Below, piece after piece: positions 26,930 to 35,200 of a stretch of DNA of 38,077 bases. Within the stretch, counting starts at the first letter, position 1. Each line of letters starts with the position of its first letter. This DNA comes from Synergistaceae bacterium (GTDB lineage Bacteria; Synergistota; Synergistia; Synergistales; Synergistaceae), in NCBI GenBank assembly GCA_021372895.1, contig JAJFTP010000064.1:1-38077 (forward strand). The letters run 5' to 3'. Position numbers and translations under genes: made by a program. Under the pieces are notes generated by a model that made no database searches, was not told where the DNA came from, and saw only the letters and a list, made by a program, of their open reading frames with translations.

Positions 26930-27025
26930 TGTCTCTCAACTCCCCTGTGTGCTGAAATAACCTGATAATGCTATCCCCGCACATATTTTTTATCCAGCTT
27001 CTTCAGTATGGGAAAGCAACGCTGA

Positions 27026-28153
27026 TCAAAACAGACTGATTATGCTCTTTCCCACATCTTCGAATGTTGCCTTCCCGCCGAATTCGAAAGGAAGTTCCTC
27101 TATTCCCGCATGTTCCAGAAAATATGAGACAGAGTTCTCAACCGCAGCCGAGGCTCCAGTCTCTCCAAGATGCTGGAGCAAAAGAGCCCCGGACAGTATA
27201 GCCGCCACCGGATTTGCCCTTCCCGTACCGGCAATGTCAGGCGCCGATCCGTGTACCGGCTCGAACATGGATAATCCGTCTCCTATATTCCCGCCTGCTG
27301 CAGTACCAAGGCCGCCTGCAAGCCCTGCCTGGAGATCGCTGATGATATCCCCGAATAGGTTCGGGCAGAGCAACACCCCATAGGCAGTAGGGTCCCTCAC
27401 AAGGTGATAGCACAGAGCATCGACGTTGACCATGGCATAGCTGAGCTCAGGGTATTCCTCCGCCATGACCCGCTTTGCCGTATCCTCAAAAAATCCGTAG
27501 AGGGCCGAAACTGCGTTTGACTTAGATACGATGGTAACTGTTTCCTCGCCGCGTTTTTTTGCCAGCCGGCACGCGTAGCGTGTGATTCTCTCTGCCCCCG
27601 GTCTGCTGTTTACCGCGACCTGCGCCGCAAACGGAAATGCGGGGTCTGTTTTGAGAGAGAGATTACCGACGAGTTTATAGCTCCCGCGTTCCACATTTAC
27701 AGGCATGTCCAGTTTTCCGTTTTCAGTCACAGAACCAATGCCCATGTAAAGGTCCTCCGTGTTCTCCCTGACGACGACCGAGTCTATCCGTTTACCGCCT
27801 AGCGGGACAGGAGTCGAGACTCGCGGAAGTGACAACGCGGGGCGCAGGTTCACATATTGATCGAAGCGGAAGCGCAACTCCAGCAGTATACCGCGTTCCA
27901 ATATACCGGGCCTGACCTTTGGGTCACCGATCGCGCCGAGCAACATTACATCACACTTTGACATCTCCTCTATCATATCTTCCGGCATTATCTCTCCGGT
28001 CGCAAGGTAGTGGCGCGCACCGCAGGGAAACTCCCTCCAGTCAAACAAAAATCCAAATTTTCCGCCGACCCTGTCAAGCACTTTACGCGCTTCGCCTATG
28101 ACCTCGGGGCCTATTCCGTCTCCGGCTATGACTGCAACTTTATATTTTTTCAT
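27026..28153 (-). CDS. leuB: 3-isopropylmalate dehydrogenase
   Basis: NAD-dependent decarboxylating dehydrogenase, 375 residues, third leucine step. The start VAVIAGDGIGPEV, the substrate-binding Arg run LLELRFRFDQYVNLRP (about 91-106), VVRENTEDLYMG and the metal site LFGDIISDLQAGLAGGLG are all present. Related enzymes (tartrate or homoisocitrate dehydrogenase) share these, but its place between leuD and ilvB makes LeuB much the best call. It begins 17 bases after leuD with a weak binding site (GAGAG). Confidence 0.93.
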   Translation of the reverse strand: MKKYKVAVIAGDGIGPEVIGEARKVLDRVGGKFGFLFDWREFPCGARHYLATGEIMPEDMIEEMSKCDVMLLGAIGDPKVRPGILERGILLELRFRFDQYVNLRPALSLPRVSTPVPLGGKRIDSVVVRENTEDLYMGIGSVTENGKLDMPVNVERGSYKLVGNLSLKTDPAFPFAAQVAVNSRPGAERITRYACRLAKKRGEETVTIVSKSNAVSALYGFFEDTAKRVMAEEYPELSYAMVNVDALCYHLVRDPTAYGVLLCPNLFGDIISDLQAGLAGGLGTAAGGNIGDGLSMFEPVHGSAPDIAGTGRANPVAAILSGALLLQHLGETGASAAVENSVSYFLEHAGIEELPFEFGGKATFEDVGKSIISLF

Positions 28154-28170
28154 AGTCTCTCACATCCGCA

Positions 28171-28668
28171 CTATTTGCCGAGCCTGGCACGGACATACGG
28201 AACGAGCCCGCCAAGCCCGATGAGGTTCTGCAGGAATTCAGGGAATGGCTTTGCCTGATAGGTTTCGCCCTTCGTGATGTTGGTGATAATCCCCTTTGAA
28301 AGATCCGCCTCTATTTCGTCGCCTTTTGATATGCGGCCGGCTTCTGCGCACTCAAGTATAGGGAGCCCGATGTTTATCGCGTTGCGGTAAAAGATCCTTG
28401 CAAACGACGGCGCTATGACGCATGAAATCCCTGCGCCCTTTATGGCGAGCGGTGCGTGCTCACGGCTCGAACCGCAGCCAAAATTGCTGCCCGCCGCTAT
28501 CATGTCTCCTGCTTTCACCCCGCTCGCAAAAGTACTGTCTATGTCCTCCATGCAGTGCTGCGCAAGCACTTTTTGATCGCTCGTTACGAGATATCTCGCC
28601 GGGATTATGACGTCGGTGTCTACGTTATCTCCGTATACCCATGCCCTGCCTTTGAGTTTTGTCTCCAT
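28171..28668 (-). CDS. leuD: 3-isopropylmalate dehydratase, small subunit
   Basis: A 165-residue swivel subunit of the compact type found in archaea and many anaerobes. It opens with [21 protein letters not shown] and has the phosphate-loop [11 protein letters not shown] near residue 65. It pairs with the 422-residue LeuC encoded just before it (three-base gap). Its binding site GGGAGG lies inside the leuC end. Homoaconitase small subunits look similar, but the operon decides. Confidence 0.94.
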   Translation of the reverse strand: METKLKGRAWVYGDNVDTDVIIPARYLVTSDQKVLAQHCMEDIDSTFASGVKAGDMIAAGSNFGCGSSREHAPLAIKGAGISCVIAPSFARIFYRNAINIGLPILECAEAGRISKGDEIEADLSKGIITNITKGETYQAKPFPEFLQNLIGLGGLVPYVRARLGK

Positions 28669-28671
28669 GCG

Positions 28672-29940
28672 CTACGCCTCCCGTACCGTGATATCTCTTG
28701 GATCGCAGATACAGCCCGTAACTGCCGCTGCCGCTGCGACAAGCGGCCCGGCAAGCACGACTTCGCTCTTCGGCGAACCCATTCTGCCGATGAAATTCCT
28801 GTTGCTCGTCGACACACAGCGTTCGCCGGCCGCCAGAATGCCAAGGTGTCCGCCGAGGCACGGCCCGCAGCTCGGTGTGCAAATGGAGGCTCCCGCATCG
28901 ATAAAGATATCGAATAGCCCCTCTTTCATCGCTGCACGGTACACTTCGTATGATGCGGGAATGACCATCAAGCGGACATTGGGATGGACCTTGTGTCCCC
29001 TGAGTATCTTTGCTGCCTGCTGCAGGTCGCGAAGACGCCCGTTCGTGCATGAGCCTATAAACACCTGATCGACCGGCGTCCCGGCTGCCTCGGATACGGG
29101 CCTGACGTTCTCCGGAAGATGCGGCATTGCGACCTGAGGCTCCATGGAAGAGGTATCTATATTGACCGTCTTCGAGTAAACGGCGTCACTGTCCGCATAG
29201 ACGGGTTCAAATTGGCGCGCCGCGCGTGCTTTGGCATAAGCGAGAAGCTTCTCGTCAGGGTTGATGAGCCCTGTCTTAGCCCCTGCCTCAACTGCCATAT
29301 TGGAGATGGTGAACCTGTCGTCAAGCGAAAGATGCCGCATCGCTTCACCGTGAAATTCAAGCGCCATGTAGCGTGCGCCTTCGACTCCGATCCTGCCGAT
29401 TAGGGCTAAAATCATGTCCTTGCCGCACAGCCACTCCGACGGCTTGCCGTCGTAAACGACCTTCATGGTCTCGGGAACGCGGAGCCAGGTCTCGCCAAGA
29501 GCCCATGCCGCAGCCAGGTCGGTCGAGCCGACGCCGGTCGCAAGCGCGCCCATAGCGCCGTGAGTGCAGGTGTGGCTGTCTGCGCCCAGGACTATCTCTC
29601 CCGGAAGCACAAGTCCGTTCTCCGGCAGGAATGCGTGTTCAACACCCACACGCCCGACCTCCCAGAAAAGCATACCCTGTTCCTTTGCAAATTCACGACA
29701 GGCCTTAACCTGTTCGGCGGAAGCAATATCTTTCGCCGGCGTGAAGTGATCCGGCAGAACGGCGCAGCGTTTCGCGTCAAAGACCTTCTCCGCACCCATA
29801 TTTTTGAATTCTTTTATCGCCGGCGGGCCGGTGATGTCGTTTGCAAAGGCGAAGTCAACGTTGACTCGGCAGATGGCCCCTGCCTCAACGTGATCCTTTG
29901 TATGCCCGGCGATAATAGCCTCAGCTAGCGTCATCGCCAT
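28672..29940 (-). CDS. leuC: 3-isopropylmalate dehydratase, large subunit
   Basis: Aconitase-family [4Fe-4S] subunit, 422 residues (the shorter, archaeal-like class). Cluster cysteines are in FIGSCTNGRLRDLQ and in PSCGPCLGGHLG. The DSHTCTHGAMGALATGVGSTD block is near residue 122. It isomerises 2- to 3-isopropylmalate with LeuD. Its ATG at 29940 overlaps the leuA end by 20 bases, and the strong site AAAGGAGGT lies inside leuA, so the two are coupled. Confidence 0.95.
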   Translation of the reverse strand: MAMTLAEAIIAGHTKDHVEAGAICRVNVDFAFANDITGPPAIKEFKNMGAEKVFDAKRCAVLPDHFTPAKDIASAEQVKACREFAKEQGMLFWEVGRVGVEHAFLPENGLVLPGEIVLGADSHTCTHGAMGALATGVGSTDLAAAWALGETWLRVPETMKVVYDGKPSEWLCGKDMILALIGRIGVEGARYMALEFHGEAMRHLSLDDRFTISNMAVEAGAKTGLINPDEKLLAYAKARAARQFEPVYADSDAVYSKTVNIDTSSMEPQVAMPHLPENVRPVSEAAGTPVDQVFIGSCTNGRLRDLQQAAKILRGHKVHPNVRLMVIPASYEVYRAAMKEGLFDIFIDAGASICTPSCGPCLGGHLGILAAGERCVSTSNRNFIGRMGSPKSEVVLAGPLVAAAAAVTGCICDPRDITVREA

Positions 29941-31474
29941 TCAGTCTGACCTCCTTTGCCGCCGCCGCAGCGTAGAGCCTGTTTGCAGCGTCAATGTAGG
30001 CCCTGAGAGAGGCTTCTATGATGTCTGTGCTGGTGCCGCGTCCCTGTGCCTGTACATCTTTATAGTGCAGTATCACGCGGGTCTCGCCCTGGGCATCAGA
30101 ACGCTCGCTCGTGGCCCCTATGCGGAAACCCTTGAGCTGAGGGTTGAACCCAAGTATCTTTCTTACCGCGTTATAGACGGCGTCGACCGGACCGTTTCCG
30201 GTAGCCGCTTCTGTGTAATCGACATCGCCTGACGTGAGGGTAACGCTCGCTGTCGGTTTACATCCCGTACCGACCTGCACAGCGAAATCCCTGAGCGTGA
30301 AGCGGCGTTCCGGTACAAAGGACAGGACTCTGTCCAGGATAAGGGCTTCGATGTCGCCGTCCGAGACATCTTTCTTTTTGTCACAAAGTTCCTTGAAATA
30401 GTTGAAGGCAACTTCCATATCATCATCACAGAGCTGGTAGCCAAGGCTCTCCACCCTGTCTCTGAAAGCATGGCGGCCTGAATGTTTTCCCAGTACGAGG
30501 TCGGATGCAGGCGCCCCTACCGTCTCCGGCGTCATTATCTCGTAAGTTGCGCGGTTGCAGAGCATCCCGTGCTGGTGTATCCCTGCCTCGTGAGCAAACG
30601 CGTTAAGACCTACAACTGCCTTGTTAGGCTGGACCATCACGCCGGTAAGATGGGAGACCAGCTTGCTGGTGCTGTAAAGTTTTGTAGTGTCTATGTTTGT
30701 CTTTGCGGAATAGTGGTCAGTTCGGGTATTGAGCGCCATGACGACCTCTTCCATAGAGGCGTTGCCTGCCCTCTCTCCGAGGCCGTTGACCGTGCACTCA
30801 ACCTGACGCACACCCGCCCTTACCGCAGCCAGTGAGTTCGCGACCGCAAGCCCGAGGTCGTTATGGCAGTGGACCGACCAGATAATATTTTCAGGCGGAT
30901 TGACTTCGGTCATTATATTACTTACAAAGTCAAAAAATTCCTCAGGCTGCGCATAACCGACAGTATCGGGTATGTTAAGCGTTGTTGCTCCGCATTCTAT
31001 AGCAGTCTTGAAAACTTCAATCAGGAAAGACAGCTCGGAGCGGCTGGCGTCCTCGGCGGAGAACTCTACGTCCTCCACAAGCGAACGGGCCAGCGTGACA
31101 CCGCTGCGGACTTCGGCAAGGACTCCTTCTTTGTCCATCTTGAGCTTATACTCCATGTGTATCGGACTTGTAGCGATAAATACATGTATACAGGGATGTT
31201 CGGCATCCTTTACGGCCTCTCCGGCCCTGCGTATGTCTTCCGCGCGCGTCCTTGCGAGTCCGGCGATGACAGGCCCCTTTATCTCGCGCGCAATTGCCTG
31301 CACCGACTCAAAATCTCCGGGCGATGCAGCCGGGAATCCGGCCTCTATGACATCAACTCCAAGCCTCGCAAGCTGGCGTGCTATCTGAAGTTTTTCACCC
31401 TTATTCAGATTTATATGCGCAGCCTGTTCGCCATCCCTCAGTGTCGTGTCAAAAATTCGTAAATGGTCTGTCAT
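29921..31474 (-). CDS. leuA: 2-isopropylmalate synthase
   Basis: First committed enzyme of leucine synthesis, 517 residues: acetyl-CoA plus 2-oxoisovalerate. The N-terminal DRE-TIM barrel carries DTTLRDGEQAAHINL and the metal site HCHNDLGLAVANS. The C-terminal regulatory domain (about 390-510), which mediates leucine feedback, is complete. Citramalate synthases share the barrel, but the neighbouring leuCDB and normal length favour LeuA. A GGAG site precedes ATG 31474. A 107-base gap before it contains an inverted repeat. Confidence 0.94.
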   Translation of the reverse strand: MTDHLRIFDTTLRDGEQAAHINLNKGEKLQIARQLARLGVDVIEAGFPAASPGDFESVQAIAREIKGPVIAGLARTRAEDIRRAGEAVKDAEHPCIHVFIATSPIHMEYKLKMDKEGVLAEVRSGVTLARSLVEDVEFSAEDASRSELSFLIEVFKTAIECGATTLNIPDTVGYAQPEEFFDFVSNIMTEVNPPENIIWSVHCHNDLGLAVANSLAAVRAGVRQVECTVNGLGERAGNASMEEVVMALNTRTDHYSAKTNIDTTKLYSTSKLVSHLTGVMVQPNKAVVGLNAFAHEAGIHQHGMLCNRATYEIMTPETVGAPASDLVLGKHSGRHAFRDRVESLGYQLCDDDMEVAFNYFKELCDKKKDVSDGDIEALILDRVLSFVPERRFTLRDFAVQVGTGCKPTASVTLTSGDVDYTEAATGNGPVDAVYNAVRKILGFNPQLKGFRIGATSERSDAQGETRVILHYKDVQAQGRGTSTDIIEASLRAYIDAANRLYAAAAAKEVRLNGDDAS

Positions 31475-31518
31475 GTCGTTATCTCCTTCCCTGTCAACCG
31501 GTCATTACCTTTAAACAT

Positions 31519-31570
31519 CCGGATGGTGTTCGTTCTCCGGCAGCAAAACGACCGCCGTACCGCCATCCGG
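31519..31570 (-). repeat. Inverted repeat between ilvC and leuA
   Basis: CCGGATGG (31519-31526) and CCATCCGG (31563-31570) can fold a stem with a 36-base loop in the mRNA between ilvC and leuA. There is no T-run, so it is more likely an RNA processing or stability element than a terminator. Confidence 0.35.
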
Positions 31571-31581
31571 ACGCAGTTCAT

Positions 31582-32592
31582 CTAGAACTTCGGTATCTCC
31601 TTGGATTCCATCCATGGCATCATCTTGCGAAGTTCTTTGCCTACCTTTTCGCACTCTGCCTCCTGTGCGTTCTTGGCCCACTTTTTCATGCGCGGACGGC
31701 CTGTCTGGTTTTCAAGTATCCAGTCACGGGCAAAAGTTCCGTCCTGGATCTCATTCAGAAGCTGCTTCATTGCCTTGCGTGATTCTTCGCCGATGACGCG
31801 CGGTCCCGCAATCATGTCACCATACTTGGCAGTATCGCTGACTGAGTAACGCATCCAGCTCAGACCGCCTTCGAAGATCATATCTACGATGAGCTTCATC
31901 TCATTGATACACTCAAAATAAGCCATCTCCGGCTGATATCCGGCATCTACAAGGGTCTGGAACCCAGCCTGCATAAGTTCGCTTACGCCGCCGCACAACA
32001 CGGCCTGTTCTCCGAAAAGGTCTGTCTCTGTCTCCTCACGGAAGCTGGTTTCGATAATTCCCGCTCTGCCTCCGCCGATCGCCGAGGCATAGGCAAGCGC
32101 GAAATCCTTGGCCTTGCCGGATGCATCCTGATATACCGCGATCAGACAGGGAACTCCCTTGCCCTCCTTGTACATGCGGCGGACGATGTGTCCGGGCCCC
32201 TTGGGTGCAACCATAAATACATCATGGTCCGGACCGGGGACTATCTGTTCGAAGTGGACCGCAAAACCGTGGGCAAACGCGAGCTTGGTATCCTTTTTAA
32301 TGTTCGGAAGGACTTCGTTCTTGTAGATCTGGGCCTGAAGGTGGTCCGGGATGAGGAACATCACGGCATCAGCCTTCGCTGCCGCCTCGGCTACCGTATA
32401 GACCTCAAAACCGTCTTTCTCGGCGACCGCCTTTGACTTGCTTGTCGAGTGAAGTCCGATGATGACCTTCGCTCCGCTGTCGCGCAGGTTCTGTGCATGA
32501 GCATGACCCTGGCTGCCGTAACCGAATATCGCTATCGTCTTTCCATCAAGAAAACTAAGGTCTGCATCGCGGTCGTAATATACTTTTGCCAT
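31582..32592 (-). CDS. ilvC: Ketol-acid reductoisomerase (NADP+)
   Basis: Class I KARI, 336 residues, second common step of Val/Ile synthesis. The Rossmann motif [13 protein letters not shown] is at residues 24-36. The acid and His residues of the metal site are in the C-terminal knotted domain ([25 protein letters not shown]). Cofactor preference is not certain from the loop. It starts 96 bases after ilvH with GAAGGAG as its site. A small GGCCTC/GAGGCC hairpin lies in the gap. Confidence 0.95.
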   Translation of the reverse strand: MAKVYYDRDADLSFLDGKTIAIFGYGSQGHAHAQNLRDSGAKVIIGLHSTSKSKAVAEKDGFEVYTVAEAAAKADAVMFLIPDHLQAQIYKNEVLPNIKKDTKLAFAHGFAVHFEQIVPGPDHDVFMVAPKGPGHIVRRMYKEGKGVPCLIAVYQDASGKAKDFALAYASAIGGGRAGIIETSFREETETDLFGEQAVLCGGVSELMQAGFQTLVDAGYQPEMAYFECINEMKLIVDMIFEGGLSWMRYSVSDTAKYGDMIAGPRVIGEESRKAMKQLLNEIQDGTFARDWILENQTGRPRMKKWAKNAQEAECEKVGKELRKMMPWMESKEIPKF

Positions 32593-32688
32593 AACAAAAA
32601 CACTCCTTCTCCCTTTCGGGTCTGTGAAATTTTGATATATTTATGCACGGGCCTCCTGATGAGGCCTAGACATAACAAATAAATCGAT

Positions 32689-33198
32689 TCATGCCATCTC
32701 TTCGGAATTCTCCGGCAGAAAACCTGAACGGGAGAGGGCGACCTGCCCCGATCCGGCAGTCTCGATAATGCCGTAAGGTTTGAGCGCCTCCATACAAGCG
32801 ATAAGCTTCCCTCTGTCACCGGTAACTTCGAGGGTGATCGCCTCTGCTCCGAGGTCGACGACACGACAGCGGAATATCTCCGCCGTCTGCAGCACGTGCG
32901 GACGCCTGTCGAGGGGAGCCCGTACCTTTACAAGGGCGAGCCAGCGCTCAACGAACGGTCCTTCCTGCGTAAGGTTGGTTACATCTATTACCTCTATGAG
33001 TTTAAGCAGCTGTTTGCGTATCTGCTCATAGACTCCTTCCTCACCTTCGATGACAACCGTGAAGCGCGACACTCCCGGAGTGTTTGTACTCCCTACGCTG
33101 AGGCTCTCGATATTGTAGCCTCTCCTGTAAATCAGGCCTGCGATACGCATAAGGACGCCCGGATTATCTTCCGACAGAATGCTGAAAGTATTCCTCAT
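32689..33198 (-). CDS. ilvH: Acetolactate synthase, small (regulatory) subunit
   Basis: A 169-residue regulatory subunit with an N-terminal ACT domain (SILSEDNPGVLMRIAGLIYR, then GYNIESLSVG) that binds valine, and the C-terminal ALS_ss domain (about 80-160). It is the first structural gene after the attenuator, and its ATG lies 32 bases beyond the poly-T end. It is separated from its catalytic partner ilvB by six genes. Confidence 0.94.
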   Translation of the reverse strand: MRNTFSILSEDNPGVLMRIAGLIYRRGYNIESLSVGSTNTPGVSRFTVVIEGEEGVYEQIRKQLLKLIEVIDVTNLTQEGPFVERWLALVKVRAPLDRRPHVLQTAEIFRCRVVDLGAEAITLEVTGDRGKLIACMEALKPYGIIETAGSGQVALSRSGFLPENSEEMA

Positions 33199-33229
33199 TA
33201 TGTGATCCCTCTCTCCGATAAACGTAATG

Positions 33230-33264
33230 AAAAAAAAAACCGGGACCCCTGAGAGGGTCCCGGT
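33230..33264 (-). terminator. Attenuator terminator of the ilv-leu operon
   Basis: Minus-strand ACCGGGACCC pairs perfectly with GGGTCCCGGT (arms 33255-33264 and 33239-33248, six-base loop), followed by about ten T. It lies after the leader peptide stop and before ilvH. Its 5' arm (GGGACCC, 33255-33261) can instead pair seven bases with GGGTCCC (33303-33309) within the leader ORF, giving an antiterminator. Confidence 0.93.
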
Positions 33265-33282
33265 CCGAAAGTAACACGACGT

Positions 33283-33384
33283 CTAAGCGTCGGCCACCTC
33301 GGGGGACCCGCCGCTAATAAGAAGTACCAGTACGAGAACGAGACTAAATACATCGGGTATAAAACTTGTTCTTCTCACAGCCAT
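33283..33384 (-). CDS. ilvL: ilv leader peptide (33 residues)
   Basis: A short minus-strand ORF starting at ATG 33384. The run SLVLVLVLLIS (residues 14-24) contains nine consecutive Leu, Val or Ile codons (CTC GTT CTC GTA CTG GTA CTT CTT ATT), an excess that only makes sense as a sensor of the charged tRNAs for the operon's products. The stop TAG (33283-33285) is within a small CGACG/CGTCG hairpin, followed by the terminator. AAGGTGG is the binding site; GTG 33378 (codon 3) is better spaced and may be the true start. The function matches E. coli ilvGMEDA and ilvBN leaders. The sequence itself is not one I recognise. Confidence 0.92.
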   Translation of the reverse strand: MAVRRTSFIPDVFSLVLVLVLLISGGSPEVADA

Positions 33385-33444
33385 CCCACCTTTTTGTGAC
33401 CTAAGCCAAAATATTCCCCACGGGGGTTTTGTATATTGCAGGAC

Positions 33445-33473
33445 ATAATAAGGCACCTTTTCCTTATTGTCAA
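33445..33473 (-). promoter_or_regulatory. Promoter of the ilv-leu operon
   Basis: Minus strand TTGACA (33468-33473), a 17-base spacer and TATTAT (33445-33450). Transcription would begin near 33438, giving a leader of about 240 bases to ilvH. TGTCAA also occurs at 33522-33527 and 33541-33546 upstream, which might be regulator sites. Confidence 0.85.
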
Positions 33474-33586
33474 CTTAATTTGCCGGAATTCCTTTAAAAT
33501 CCAAGCCGCGGAACAATAGTCTGTCAATTCCATAATAACGTGTCAACTCCCGAAAGATTTTCGGCATCATGTCATGCGCAATCAAG

Positions 33587-33615
33587 TTGCATTTTTGTGG
33601 AATTTATCGGATAAT
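33587..33615 (+). promoter_or_regulatory. Candidate promoter of the Fur-family gene
   Basis: TTGCAT (33587-33592), 17 bases, GATAAT (33610-33615). The -35 is weak. A CCGAAA/TTTCGG palindrome (33550-33564) lies just upstream and could be an operator. Confidence 0.4.
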
Positions 33616-33657
33616 CGAAATGATGTAATCAGGCAATCATCAGGAAGGGTGACAGAC

Positions 33658-34092
33658 ATGCAGGTAGAAAAAATTTTAAGCAGCGCCGGGCTTCGCATGA
33701 CGCGACAGCGGAAGGTCGTCCTCGAACTGCTGCTTGAAAACGGCTCTCCCCTCTCTCACAGTGAAATCTCGTCCATGCTGGATGAACCGCTGGACAAGGT
33801 GACCCTTTACAGGACTCTCCAGACGCTTCGATCCGCCGCGATCGTCCATCAGGTTCAGGGACTTGACGGGGTATGGCGTTTCTGCGCACACGATCCTGAT
33901 ACCAAGGGATGCCCCGGAGACCATCCGCACTTTCTCTGTCTTTACTGCGGAAAGATGTTCTGTCTGACTGATCAGCACCTGCCCAGGATAGAGGTGCCTG
34001 AAGGCATGAAAGTTGAGGGGAAGCAGCTCGTGGTTTACGGCTGCTGCCCTGAATGCGCACCAAAAAAGAAGGACGGAGAGGAGCAGCAATAG
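33658..34092 (+). CDS. Fur-family metal-responsive repressor
   Basis: A DNA-binding regulator, 144 residues. An N-terminal winged helix (AGLRMTRQRKVVLELL, then DKVTLYRTLQTL as recognition helix near 40-51) is followed by a dimerisation domain with HPHFLCLYCGKMFCL and a second Cys pair CCPEC, the structural zinc site. Zur, Fur and PerR subtypes cannot be separated with confidence. The start is ATG 33658, with GGAAGGG upstream; an in-frame ATG at 33574 is poorer. Its stop touches the start of the molybdopterin-binding gene, so the regulator, that gene and xdhC probably form one unit. Confidence 0.88.
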   Translation: MQVEKILSSAGLRMTRQRKVVLELLLENGSPLSHSEISSMLDEPLDKVTLYRTLQTLRSAAIVHQVQGLDGVWRFCAHDPDTKGCPGDHPHFLCLYCGKMFCLTDQHLPRIEVPEGMKVEGKQLVVYGCCPECAPKKKDGEEQQ

Positions 34093-35139
34093 ATGAAAAT
34101 AACAATGATCCCACTTGAGGAAGCCGTGGGCAGACCGCTCGCCCATGATCTGACGCAGATCGACGCCGTAAACCATAAAAAATCAGCGCGTTTCAAAAAA
34201 GGACAGATCATAACAGAGGCCGACATCCCGACGCTCAGGGATATGGGCAGGGAAAACCTCTCTGTCATGGAGATGTCTCCGGGAGATGTCCACGAGGACG
34301 ATGCCGCGCTGCAGCTTGCCGAAGTCCTCTGCGGTGATAACCTGCGCATAACAGGCCCGGATGAGGGGCGCTGCAACCTCGTGGCGGAACGATCCGGCAT
34401 ACTCTGGTATATAGCCGAGACAGTAAACCGCGTCAATCAGGATCCGGACTGGGTGCTCTCGGCGCTTGCCCCTCACCGCCCGGTGCTTGAAGGGCAGACG
34501 GTAGCCGGATTCCGCATACGCCCGCTCGTTATGGAGGATTATCGCGTAGAACGGGCCGTGGCTGCCGTCCGAGGGAGCAAGCCCTTCTCTATCCTGCCGT
34601 TTCGCCCGCTCAAAACCGGGCTTGTCACTACAGGCAAAGAAATAATCGACCACAGGGTAGAGGATGCATTTAAACCCAAACTGCATGAAAAGCTTGAAAA
34701 ACTGAACGGCACACTGATCGGCCAGCGCTTCTCATCCGATTCACTCGAGCAGATAGCAGCAGCGATAAGCGCTTTCCTCAAGGAAGGCGCCAAGGTGATA
34801 ATATGCACCGGAGGCATGAGCGTCGACGCGGATGACAGGACCCCTGGAGCGATACGCTCCGTCTGCCGCAAGATATCATTCCAGGGAACGCCGGCGCTTC
34901 CCGGTGCGATGCTGATGCTCGGTTGGGCAAAATCACCCGTTGACGGCGAGGATGTCGCTGTCATAGGAGCACCTGCGTGCGTGGCATTCGACGATAGGAC
35001 CGCACTCGATAAGCTGCTGCCATTCATCTTTGCCGGAGTCGAACCCGGAGACCTGGTGAGGCGCTGGGGCGTCGGAGGGCTGTGCGAGCATTGTCCCATC
35101 TGTCACTATCCAAGCTGTTCCTTCGCGGCAGGAAGTTAA
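34093..35139 (+). CDS. Molybdopterin-binding protein (MoaB/MogA-like domain)
   Basis: A 348-residue protein whose C-terminal half (about 175-330) is a MoCF_biosynth domain: LVTTGKEI, then CTGGMSVDADDRTPGAIR, the typical pterin-phosphate-binding loop. The N-terminal half resembles the SAF-like MoeA entry domain (EEAVGRPLAHDLTQI, RFKKGQII). The C-terminus holds a cysteine cluster (CEHCPICHYPSC) that may bind metal. It probably acts in late maturation of the molybdenum cofactor for a xanthine-dehydrogenase-type hydroxylase, in keeping with xdhC next to it. Its ATG directly follows the Fur-family stop. No hydroxylase gene is in the window. Confidence 0.85.
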   Translation: MKITMIPLEEAVGRPLAHDLTQIDAVNHKKSARFKKGQIITEADIPTLRDMGRENLSVMEMSPGDVHEDDAALQLAEVLCGDNLRITGPDEGRCNLVAERSGILWYIAETVNRVNQDPDWVLSALAPHRPVLEGQTVAGFRIRPLVMEDYRVERAVAAVRGSKPFSILPFRPLKTGLVTTGKEIIDHRVEDAFKPKLHEKLEKLNGTLIGQRFSSDSLEQIAAAISAFLKEGAKVIICTGGMSVDADDRTPGAIRSVCRKISFQGTPALPGAMLMLGWAKSPVDGEDVAVIGAPACVAFDDRTALDKLLPFIFAGVEPGDLVRRWGVGGLCEHCPICHYPSCSFAAGS

Positions 35140-35146
35140 ACAACTT

Positions 35147-35174
35147 CGGCTGTTCAGAAACAAATGAACAGCCG
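35147..35174 (+). repeat. Perfect 10-bp hairpin between the molybdopterin gene and xdhC
   Basis: CGGCTGTTCA and TGAACAGCCG with an eight-base loop. No T-run follows, so it may be a partial terminator or an mRNA-stability element that lowers xdhC expression. Confidence 0.5.
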
Positions 35175-35200
35175 CATGACAAAAGGACTGGAGGTCTTCC

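Noticed and set aside
32650-32675. Terminator in the ilvH-ilvC gap (GGCCTC/GAGGCC)
   Set aside because: Only six pairs and no T-run on the minus strand. It would also cut the operon in two, so it is more likely a weak RNA hairpin.
33199-33438. T-box riboswitch upstream of ilvH
   Set aside because: No T-box sequence (UGGNACC) or specifier stem was found. The Leu/Val-rich leader ORF and terminator explain the region.
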